Shown: positions 7,066-12,574 of the stretch, in pieces
Position numbering within the stretch: position 1 is the stretch's first letter
How the letters are laid out: the number at the start of each line of letters is the position of its first letter
Virus record (IMG/VR): IMGVR_UViG_3300048672_000193
Span: 1 to 22,794 of that record
Direction: 5' to 3' (one strand)
Source of the DNA: a virus
DNA length: 22,794 nucleotides
The notes under the pieces: generated by a model
The model's input: the letters and a program-made list of their open reading frames with translations, nothing else
The model's database searches: none
Told to the model about the DNA's origin: nothing
Made by a program: the position numbers and the translations under genes

Positions 7066-7231
7066 ACAGTGGATTGCTAGCGCAATCAAGCATCCTGGGG
7101 CACTTCATCGCGCCCTCGGGGTTCCGCAAGGGGAAAAGATACCGGCTAAGAAGCTTGCAGCAGCTAGCAAGAAGGGCGGAAGATTGGGTAAAATGGCTAG
7201 GTTAGACGAAACACTTAAAGGATTCCATTAA
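7049..7231 (+). CDS. Small basic conserved phage protein, 60 aa
   Basis: I chose the ATG at 7049, with AGGAG upstream, rather than an in-frame TTG at 7019. The motif WIASAIKHPGALHRALGVP followed by GEKIPAKKL is, from memory, shared by many short phage proteins near the portal and capsid genes. It is strongly basic (Lys-rich) and may contact DNA or acidic virion proteins. No function is established. Confidence 0.75.
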   Translation: MAGKAKQWIASAIKHPGALHRALGVPQGEKIPAKKLAAASKKGGRLGKMARLDETLKGFH

Positions 7232-7233
7232 GA

Positions 7234-7485
7234 ATGGCAGTCTTCCGGAAGCCGATATCCATTGACGAGATGAATCAGGTTGAATCTCTGATCAAAACCA
7301 GATATTCGGATACGGAAGATACGGTTTGTGATCATGTCAGAGAGATTTACAGGCTTTCGAGAATTGGAGTTTCGGATATTGACGTTCGGAATATCATCCA
7401 GTCAGAGTGTAAAACAGTCATGGTGTACGCGAAGCGGATGGACAAGGCCTTGAAGAAGTTTCACAAGGGGGATTATAGCCTGTGA
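7234..7485 (+). CDS. Hypothetical protein, 83 aa
   Basis: Begins 2 bases after the preceding stop. The product is probably all-helical, with a regular pattern of hydrophobic residues. No cysteine pairs or catalytic motifs stand out (C32 and C59 are isolated). Its stop overlaps the next start (GTGA). It is not recognised. Its place in the coupled chain between portal and scaffold suggests a morphogenesis or regulatory role. Confidence 0.7.
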   Translation: MAVFRKPISIDEMNQVESLIKTRYSDTEDTVCDHVREIYRLSRIGVSDIDVRNIIQSECKTVMVYAKRMDKALKKFHKGDYSL

Positions 7486-7619
7486 TTAAGCCAGTCGGCG
7501 GAGGAAAGTACGTGGTCTATTCAGAGAGCGGAAAGCCGATGAGCAAACCTGTTTCTCTGGGAGCCGCAAAGAAACGTCTGGCGATGATCGAGTGGTTTCG
7601 GGATAAAGGTAAGAAATGA
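7482..7619 (+). CDS. Very small conserved phage protein, 45 aa
   Basis: Starts at a GTG overlapping the previous stop (GTGA). The pattern GGGKYVVYSESGKPMSKP followed by AAKKRLAMIEWFRDKGKK fits a short beta-hairpin plus helix. I recall it in many phage mini-proteins as 'yVv.SesGK.lg..t..eA.kRL.qvE.Fk'. Function is not known. It ends in a lysine-rich tail that overlaps the next ATG (ATGA). Confidence 0.65.
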   Translation: MIKPVGGGKYVVYSESGKPMSKPVSLGAAKKRLAMIEWFRDKGKK

Positions 7620-7768
7620 GAGAAGACATAATGTTTTATCGTGGGAAATTACTTACAGACATGACCCGAGATGAGTTACTAGAGGCCATTAAGCAACTCG
7701 CATCAATCCACAAAGAAGAGTCAATGGAGCACATCCGACAGTTGCGAATACTACGGAAAGGGAAATAA
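7616..7768 (+). CDS. Small helical protein, 50 aa, unknown
   Basis: The ATG overlaps the preceding stop and the TAA overlaps the following ATG (TAATG). The product is a charged, probably two-helix peptide (MTRDELLEAIKQLASIHKE, then EHIRQLRILRKGK). The domain is not recognised. Its coupling on both sides is the main support. Confidence 0.55.
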   Translation: MREDIMFYRGKLLTDMTRDELLEAIKQLASIHKEESMEHIRQLRILRKGK

Positions 7769-7920
7769 TGATCGATATCCGCTGTATGAAATGTAAAAGG
7801 CTTTTGATGAAAGCTGAATTCGTAAAAGGGCAGATAAAATGTCCTAAATGCGGATACATTCAGCCAATAATCAAGGCAGAAGAAATAATAAAAATGATGA
7901 GACAACTACCAGCAAGATAA
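7768..7920 (+). CDS. Com-like zinc-finger protein, 50 aa
   Basis: It carries C6xxC9 and C25xxC28 in the pattern IRCMKCKRLLMKAE followed by IKCPKCGYIQ. This closely follows the Com family, whose founder is the phage Mu protein that binds the mom mRNA leader and frees its ribosome site. The length fits. Com relatives without a neighbouring mom gene are frequent in phages and are of unknown role. Here it is the last gene before a strong terminator and the scaffold-capsid block, so an RNA-binding regulator of late-gene translation is possible but unproven. Its start overlaps the previous stop (TAATG). Confidence 0.75.
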   Translation: MIDIRCMKCKRLLMKAEFVKGQIKCPKCGYIQPIIKAEEIIKMMRQLPAR

Positions 7921-7955
7921 GAGCTATTCGATAGCCTAAAACTTAGAGCCTTACG

Positions 7956-7995
7956 AAGGCCAGTTTCCGAGAAATCGGGGCTGGCCTTTTTATTT
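7956..7995 (+). terminator. Intrinsic (Rho-independent) terminator
   Basis: AAGGCCAG at 7956-7963 pairs with CTGGCCTT at 7981-7988. The interior can add CCGA/TCGG around a GAAA loop (7967-7978). A T-rich tail, TTTTTATTT, follows at once. This ends the small-gene block upstream of the scaffold gene. Read-through or a separate promoter must serve the capsid genes. An upstream GCCTT at 7948-7952 can pair with AAGGC at 7956-7960 and compete with the terminator. Confidence 0.85.
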
Positions 7996-8017
7996 CAACT
8001 TAACGGAGGTTTTCATC

Positions 8018-8773
8018 ATGGCAGAAGGCGACCAAGTGAGCGGAACAGGCGATCAAGGTCAAGGTGGGGCTCAAGGGAGCCAAGAATCTCTAGGATGGAG
8101 AGCTGGTCTTCCCGGAGAATTCCGTGAGAACGATTGGGCCAAGGCTCATGGCAAGGTGGGCGATTTTTTCAAGGATGCCATAGCAGTCAAGACCGAGCGT
8201 GACACGCTGAAAACTCAACTAGGGAAGGCGATTTTCAAACCGGGAGAGAATGCAAAACCTGAAGAGATAGCGTCTTACCGTAAGGCGATGGGGATTCCCG
8301 AGAAGCCAACGGAGTACGAGTGGGCAACCACTGAGGGCCTTGAGAATGACCCAAAGATGATGGAGTGGGCCGGTGGTGTATTCCACAAGGCCGGTCTCAG
8401 CAAGGACCAGGCAAAGTTGGTCAGTGGCGAGTGGAACCAGTTTATTCAGGGGATGCTCGTTGCCGAAGAGAACTCCACAAAGGAAGCCAAAGCGAAAGCT
8501 GAAGCTGAATTCAAAAAAGAACTCGGGTCCGATGAGAAATACAAGGAAGCAGTCGCCGTAATCGGTAGAGTCTGGAAGAAGCTTTCCAACTCTGAGTTTG
8601 ACGCTTTCCTGGACGATACAGGTATCGGGAATGACGCTAGGCTTTTGAAATTCGTGTACGAGGTTGCAAAAAAAACCGGGGAGGACTTGAGCTTGAAGGG
8701 ACAACCCTCCAGGCAGACAGGGCCGTCTCCGGGCATCATTTATGACAAATCGCCTGCTCCTCCACAGAACTGA
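8018..8773 (+). CDS. Capsid scaffolding protein, 251 aa
   Basis: It lies directly upstream of the major capsid gene with a GGAGGT ribosome site. The composition is that of scaffolds: acidic, helical, Lys/Glu/Ala-rich, with a Gly/Gln-rich unfolded N-terminus (about 1-24). Family-like signposts include WRAGLPGEFR near residue 27, KPGENAKPEEIASYRKAMG followed by IPEKPTEYEW (about 74-102), and a helical Ala/Lys/Glu stretch at about 155-170. Scaffolds of this type guide shell assembly and leave before DNA fills the head. The C-terminus is Pro/Ser-rich. Assignment rests on position and pattern, not a catalytic motif. Confidence 0.8.
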   Translation: MAEGDQVSGTGDQGQGGAQGSQESLGWRAGLPGEFRENDWAKAHGKVGDFFKDAIAVKTERDTLKTQLGKAIFKPGENAKPEEIASYRKAMGIPEKPTEYEWATTEGLENDPKMMEWAGGVFHKAGLSKDQAKLVSGEWNQFIQGMLVAEENSTKEAKAKAEAEFKKELGSDEKYKEAVAVIGRVWKKLSNSEFDAFLDDTGIGNDARLLKFVYEVAKKTGEDLSLKGQPSRQTGPSPGIIYDKSPAPPQN

Positions 8774-8799
8774 GTAGGCGAGGAATGGAGGTTTAAAAA

Positions 8800-9813
8800 A
8801 TGACGGCAGTTCTTGGATACTACACCCTTATGGATGTAGTTAATTCATATACCAGTCTGGACAGTCAGGCAAGCTATGTGTTTGCTGCGAATGTCTTGGC
8901 TAGGAAGTGTCCCTTTTTCATGGATGCTCCCATGGTTCCTTCGAACCAAATCATGAGCAACATCGGGGCAAGGGTGACTTATATTCCGTCCCCCGGCACC
9001 AGGCGCTTCAACGAGGGCGTGGCCCCCAGTGCGGCTCATTCAACCCCTTTCACCGATCCGATTGCCATGATCGAGGATTACTCCGAGGTGGATTATGCAC
9101 TCTGGAGAATCCAAAACGACCCGAACAGGTGGCGTCAGAATCAGGACAAACTGAAGATCGAGGGCATGACTCAGAAGGCCGAAGACCTGATCATCTACGG
9201 CAGCTTGGCAGATGATCCTGGGGCTTTCAATGGCTTTGCAACCAGGTATAACAGCCTGACCAAGAGGCCGAATGGAGACTCGACCTGGCCATATTGCGTG
9301 ATCGGCACAGGTGGAAGCGGTAGCGACACTACTTCCATTTTTATGATCGAGTGGGGTGAAGAGAAAGTCCATTTTGTTTACCCCAAAAACTTGGTGGCTG
9401 GGTTGAATATCGAAGACCTCGGGAAAGAGACAGTCAACTCGAACTCTCTTGCTGCTCCCAAGTATTTCGAGGCTCTTCGGACCCATTTTTCCCTGTACTT
9501 CGGTTTGGTGATCCACGACGAAAGATGTGTCCAGAGAATCACCAACATCGAGGTGTCCGGTACTTCCAATATCTTTGATGAGGAAGACCTTTTCACGGCC
9601 ATGAATCGACTCCCTAACGGTGGGGACGGAGCTGTGATCTACTGCAACAGGGACATCAAAACTGCAATGGATATTGCGGCCAGCAACAAAACCAACGTCC
9701 TCTATCAAATGGATATGAGCGGGGATGTTTTCGGAAGACCTGTAACCCGGTTCAGGGGTGTTCCTGTCAGACTTGCTGACATGATCGACTCTACTGAAAC
9801 GGTTGTGGCCTAA
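8800..9813 (+). CDS. Major capsid protein, 337 aa
   Basis: It follows the scaffold gene with GGAGGT upstream of its ATG and precedes the cement gene. Length and pattern fit the BPP-1 Bbp17 / GP7-type capsid proteins: an N-terminal LMDVVNSYTSLDSQASYVF region, then an E-loop-like basic stretch IQNDPNRWRQNQDKLKIEGM, with GFATRYNSL and VYPKNLVAGLNIEDLGKETV in the middle. FRGVPVRLADM near the C-terminus is the strand-turn-strand typical of this group. An HK97 fold is inferred from the family. A long open frame on the opposite strand here is a shadow. Confidence 0.88.
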   Translation: MTAVLGYYTLMDVVNSYTSLDSQASYVFAANVLARKCPFFMDAPMVPSNQIMSNIGARVTYIPSPGTRRFNEGVAPSAAHSTPFTDPIAMIEDYSEVDYALWRIQNDPNRWRQNQDKLKIEGMTQKAEDLIIYGSLADDPGAFNGFATRYNSLTKRPNGDSTWPYCVIGTGGSGSDTTSIFMIEWGEEKVHFVYPKNLVAGLNIEDLGKETVNSNSLAAPKYFEALRTHFSLYFGLVIHDERCVQRITNIEVSGTSNIFDEEDLFTAMNRLPNGGDGAVIYCNRDIKTAMDIAASNKTNVLYQMDMSGDVFGRPVTRFRGVPVRLADMIDSTETVVA

Positions 9814-9825
9814 GAAAGGAGGTGA
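9813..9825 (+). promoter_or_regulatory. Unusually long Shine-Dalgarno sequence
   Basis: AGAAAGGAGGTGA, 13 bases, precedes the cement gene ATG at 9832, with nine bases between GGAGG and the ATG. It matches the full complement of a 16S rRNA 3' end of the form UCACCUCCUUUCU. Most other genes here have 4-7 matching bases. High translation of an abundant virion protein would explain it. Confidence 0.75.
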
Positions 9826-9831
9826 CGCGCA

Positions 9832-10236
9832 ATGCCTATGTACGATTACAAATACCTGTTGACTGAAGATGTTGACGGGATGGCCAGTGCAACTGGCGTG
9901 TATTCCACAAACGAGATTGACTTCGGACGAGCTACCCCGAATGTCTCGGCAGACGGTAATTTTGGAGCGCATATCGTGATTACGCAGGCCTACACGGCTG
10001 TTAATAGTGGGTGCGATATCCATGTGATGCACAGTTCTGCTGTGAATGCCAACACCCGCTTGATCACAAGGCGGCTTTCTCAAACTCAACTGAAGGTGCT
10101 CGGGGCGCATTATTTCATCCCGATTCCTCCAGCTCATTTGAGGTACGTCAGGCTGATGTATATTCCGGTTTCGGAAACCTCGACTCTCGGTTACCATGTT
10201 GCATGGTTGGGGCCGAATACGGACGGCGGAATCTAA
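9832..10236 (+). CDS. Bbp16-like capsid cement (decoration) protein, 134 aa
   Basis: It sits immediately after the capsid gene and resembles the BPP-1 Bbp16 cement family. An N-terminal VYSTNEIDFGR strand leads to an alternating beta pattern (AHIVITQAYTAVNSGCDIHV), then LSQTQLKVLGAHYFIPIP and the end motif HLRYVRLMYIPVSETSTLGY with LGPNTD. In BPP-1 this protein forms jellyroll trimers that strengthen the capsid. Expected copy number is high, in keeping with the long ribosome site in front of it. A hairpin follows the stop. Confidence 0.8.
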   Translation: MPMYDYKYLLTEDVDGMASATGVYSTNEIDFGRATPNVSADGNFGAHIVITQAYTAVNSGCDIHVMHSSAVNANTRLITRRLSQTQLKVLGAHYFIPIPPAHLRYVRLMYIPVSETSTLGYHVAWLGPNTDGGI

Positions 10237-10249
10237 ACCTTTAACCCAG

Positions 10250-10271
10250 GGGTGGGGCTTCGGCCTCACCC
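10250..10271 (+). terminator. UUCG-capped hairpin after the cement gene
   Basis: Nine-bp stem (10250-10258 with 10263-10271, one G-T wobble) closed by C(TTCG)G, the most stable RNA tetraloop. Only AATTT follows, so it may be a weak terminator or a 3' stabiliser of the capsid-cement mRNA. It lies 14 bases after the stop and just before the next ribosome site. Confidence 0.65.
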
Positions 10272-10287
10272 AATTTAAGGAGTATTT

Positions 10288-11040
10288 GTGGCAAAGGTAT
10301 TCCTAGCTGTACCTCAGTACAAAAAGCTTCATCCGACTGAGATTCAGAGGATCAAGCATGAACTGGAGATGGAAGATTATGAGTGCATCCTGGACGGTTT
10401 CCATCCCAAGTTCGATCATGCAGTCTCCGGCCTGATAGCGAACGAAAGACACGAGATTAGGTTCTCGTCTATCACCGGAGATGGCAACCTGCCAAGGGCT
10501 AGGGCTATTCATCTCGGGATGTGGCGGGAAGAATACGACACTCCTGATAGGTGCGATTATTTCATGATTGTGGATGATGATATCAGCTTCAATCCTGAAG
10601 CAATCGACATTCTGATAGGGGATGATAAGCCGATAGTAGGGGGGATCTATACTTTCAAGACTACAGATCCAGGTTACGTTGGCAAGGCTTGCACTCGATT
10701 CTTCAAAAGACAGGTCCTTAGTCCCAATGGACCTTTCGAGGTTCAATGGCTCAACGGTGGTTTTATCATGGTGAAGGCCGAAACCCTACTGAAGATGATA
10801 GATGCCTACCCGGAGTTAGTAATCGATGTTCCAAAGGAATCCTCGGGAAAGATAACAGCCAAGGAGACTTGGGCACTCTGGACTCCGCGAGTTTATCACG
10901 ACAATGGAGACAGACTTTTCTTAGGGGAGGACTGGTCTTTCTGCCAGAGAGCAAGAGAAATAGGATTCAATATTTATGCTGACCTGAGAGTAAAACTTGT
11001 TCATTGGTCGGCGGAGGACGGTTACGCGATTCATATCTAA
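10288..11040 (+). CDS. GT-A fold glycosyltransferase, 250 aa
   Basis: The GTG start has AAGGAG five bases upstream. The features of a nucleotide-sugar transferase are visible: GDGNLPRARAI (64-74), the metal-binding DxD as VDDDISF (95-101), WLNGGFIMVK (154-163, acceptor-side strand), and GEDWSFCQR (213-221), matching the catalytic ED of family-2-like enzymes, with H239 near the end. No signal peptide or membrane segment is seen, so it should act in the cytoplasm. It lies between cement and tail genes. Possible targets are a virion protein, phage DNA bases or a host sugar polymer. The enzyme class is fairly sure; the target is unknown. Confidence 0.85.
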   Translation: MAKVFLAVPQYKKLHPTEIQRIKHELEMEDYECILDGFHPKFDHAVSGLIANERHEIRFSSITGDGNLPRARAIHLGMWREEYDTPDRCDYFMIVDDDISFNPEAIDILIGDDKPIVGGIYTFKTTDPGYVGKACTRFFKRQVLSPNGPFEVQWLNGGFIMVKAETLLKMIDAYPELVIDVPKESSGKITAKETWALWTPRVYHDNGDRLFLGEDWSFCQRAREIGFNIYADLRVKLVHWSAEDGYAIHI

Positions 11041-11049
11041 GGAGGATTT

Positions 11050-11313
11050 ATGGCTTTAGCAAAGTGTATAACTAGATGCTGGAAGGGGGATACATCGAGG
11101 AGATACTGGCCTGGGGATCAGGACGATATTGACCCGAATCATCCTGTGGCAAAGTATTTCGAGTTTTTGGATAAGGGCGTCAAAAAAGCTGAAGTTTTTA
11201 AGTGCGCAAACTGCGGTAAGGAGTTCAACTCAGTTTACAAACTCAGGGGCCACAATATGAGGTGTCGGCCTAAAACGGTTGCCCCTCCAGAGTCAAGTGT
11301 ACTCCCCACTTGA
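11050..11313 (+). CDS. Zinc-finger protein, 87 aa
   Basis: A GGAGGATT ribosome site precedes the ATG. The C-terminal half has a CCHC finger, C52xxC55, H68, C72 (CANCGKEFNSVYKLRGHNMRC, split as CxxC, 12 residues, HxxxC), close to a C2H2 finger with the last His replaced by Cys. The N-terminal half (TSRRYWPGDQDDIDP with HPVAKYFEF) is a motif seen in other small phage proteins. The stop codon lies inside the 3' arm of a hairpin. It is paired with the glycosyltransferase gene. It could bind nucleic acid or fold as a structural zinc element. Confidence 0.75.
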   Translation: MALAKCITRCWKGDTSRRYWPGDQDDIDPNHPVAKYFEFLDKGVKKAEVFKCANCGKEFNSVYKLRGHNMRCRPKTVAPPESSVLPT

Positions 11314-11315
11314 CT
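11291..11315 (+). promoter_or_regulatory. Hairpin spanning the stop codon
   Basis: AGTCAAGTG (11291-11299) and CACTTGACT (11307-11315) form a perfect 9-bp stem with a TACTCCC loop. The TGA of the zinc-finger gene (11311-11313) lies in the 3' arm, so translating ribosomes would melt it. It forms the first of two hairpins in tandem. Confidence 0.6.
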
Positions 11316-11324
11316 TGTCCCAGT

Positions 11325-11363
11325 GGCAGGCTAAGGGCTTTGTCCTTTTCACCTTAGCCTGCC
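11325..11363 (+). terminator. 12-bp perfect hairpin, terminator-like
   Basis: GGCAGGCTAAGG (11325-11336) pairs without mismatch with CCTTAGCCTGCC (11352-11363) around a 15-base, T-rich loop. It is not followed by a clear T run (CTTCCTAAAG), so it may act as an mRNA end-stabiliser or partial terminator before the tail genes. Confidence 0.6.
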
Positions 11364-11386
11364 CTTCCTAAAGTGAGGTTTAGAAT

Positions 11387-12379
11387 ATGGCTTACTCGAT
11401 TCTAGGAATTGTAAACATGGCTTTAGGAAGGATTGGGGTAAAGAGAATAACTTCCTGGCCTGATGCTACAACATCTCAAGGTATAGCGGCTAACGCTGTT
11501 TGGGAGTTCATTCGCGATGAGGTACTTGAATCAAGAGACTGGCGGTTTGCTAAAACTAGGAGTGTGCTTGCTCAATATCCTCCTTTTGCTGATGTTGATT
11601 TTGGGGATAGTCGGCACCTCTATGTTGTGGGAATCCTTGATCAGGATGATGTAACCGACTTGTCAGTAAAAGTGCAGACAGCGGCGGATGATGTTCTCGC
11701 CGTTTCGGTTGATTCAGATACAACCATCCTCATAGAACTTGCCGATACAACTTCAACCAAGAATACAGCGGCATTGATTCAGGCAGCTATCCGCGCTTTG
11801 TCAACGGTAAATGGAATAGACGTCACAACATGGACTGCCGAGGAGAACGAAGAATATGTGGCAGATCGACCGACCTCTGGAATCGACCTGGACGCTGTCG
11901 ATATTTTAGATGGTCCGGTATCGGGATATCAGTACGCCTACAGGCTCCCTGATGAGTTTCTGAGAATAGCTCGAGGGCGTCCGGAAGACCTGTCTGTCTA
12001 TCCTTCAGGAGCCTATTCATCGAGCTACATCTCAGGGCAACTTGAGATTCGGGGAGTTCAATTCTCCTATATTGTCGAGAACTATGCAAACAATCTGAGA
12101 TGCCTTCTGACCGATTATTCAAACGAAAGTTATCCTCTAATCCTGACTTTCATCAAACGAGTGATAAACCCGACGACCTACACGGGGCACTTTGTCAGTG
12201 CCTTAGCTTTCAGGCTTGCAGCTGAATTAGCATGGCTTCAGACAGAGAGTGCTACCAAATACCAAACTATGATGAATCTCTATCAGGAAGCATTAAAAAG
12301 AGCGGACGGGCTGAATCAATCCTCCGATGAGGTTCAGGACGAACTTGGATCCGATCTGTGGGTGAACGCAGGACGATGA
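11387..12379 (+). CDS. Tail tubular protein A-like adaptor, 330 aa, with an inserted domain
   Basis: The N-terminus ILGIVNMALGRIGVKRITS and the WRFAKTRSVL strand (52-61) are hallmarks of T7 gp11-like tube proteins, which form the ring joining portal to nozzle. The rest of the family pattern resumes at YQYAYRLPDEFLRI (181-194) and ends with the helical FRLAAELAWLQTES region (275-288). Between the two (about 70-172) sits an extra beta-rich domain with LAVSVDSDTTILIELADT and a Thr/Asn-Thr-Ala helix (KNTAALIQAAI), the style of small domains in phage tail proteins. A core gp11 of about 200-230 residues plus this insert explains the length. GTGAGG lies upstream of the ATG. Confidence 0.85.
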   Translation: MAYSILGIVNMALGRIGVKRITSWPDATTSQGIAANAVWEFIRDEVLESRDWRFAKTRSVLAQYPPFADVDFGDSRHLYVVGILDQDDVTDLSVKVQTAADDVLAVSVDSDTTILIELADTTSTKNTAALIQAAIRALSTVNGIDVTTWTAEENEEYVADRPTSGIDLDAVDILDGPVSGYQYAYRLPDEFLRIARGRPEDLSVYPSGAYSSSYISGQLEIRGVQFSYIVENYANNLRCLLTDYSNESYPLILTFIKRVINPTTYTGHFVSALAFRLAAELAWLQTESATKYQTMMNLYQEALKRADGLNQSSDEVQDELGSDLWVNAGR

Positions 12380-12573
12380 GAACGATTAAAAGGTTCTACC
12401 TGATTGATGGTGATCTGTACGATGGAAGAAAGAACAAGATCCTTGATAAATTCGCAACGGTTCAGGAGCTTGAAAAACAGTTGAAGGACAAGGACGATAA
12501 AATCAAGGAACTGACTGACAAACTGGCATCGGTTACAACAGATGTCAAAGCTTTGAAGGATAAGAAAGTATAG
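12376..12573 (+). CDS. Small coiled-coil protein, 65 aa
   Basis: I chose the ATG at 12376, which overlaps the previous stop (ATGA), over an upstream in-frame GTG at 12358 that lacks a ribosome site. A short N-terminal strand unit (KRFYLIDGDLYDGRKNKIL) is followed by a long Lys/Asp/Leu heptad helix (VQELEKQLKDKDDKIKELTD), expected to form a coiled coil. It lies between tube adaptor and nozzle genes and is probably a minor tail or assembly protein. No family is recognised. Confidence 0.7.
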   Translation: MRTIKRFYLIDGDLYDGRKNKILDKFATVQELEKQLKDKDDKIKELTDKLASVTTDVKALKDKKV

Positions 12574-12574
12574 A

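Noticed and set aside
9040-10269. Long open frame (409 aa) on the minus strand opposite capsid and cement genes
   Set aside because: It mirrors two strong + strand genes, has no ribosome site before its start, and its product has no recognisable pattern. It is an antisense shadow.
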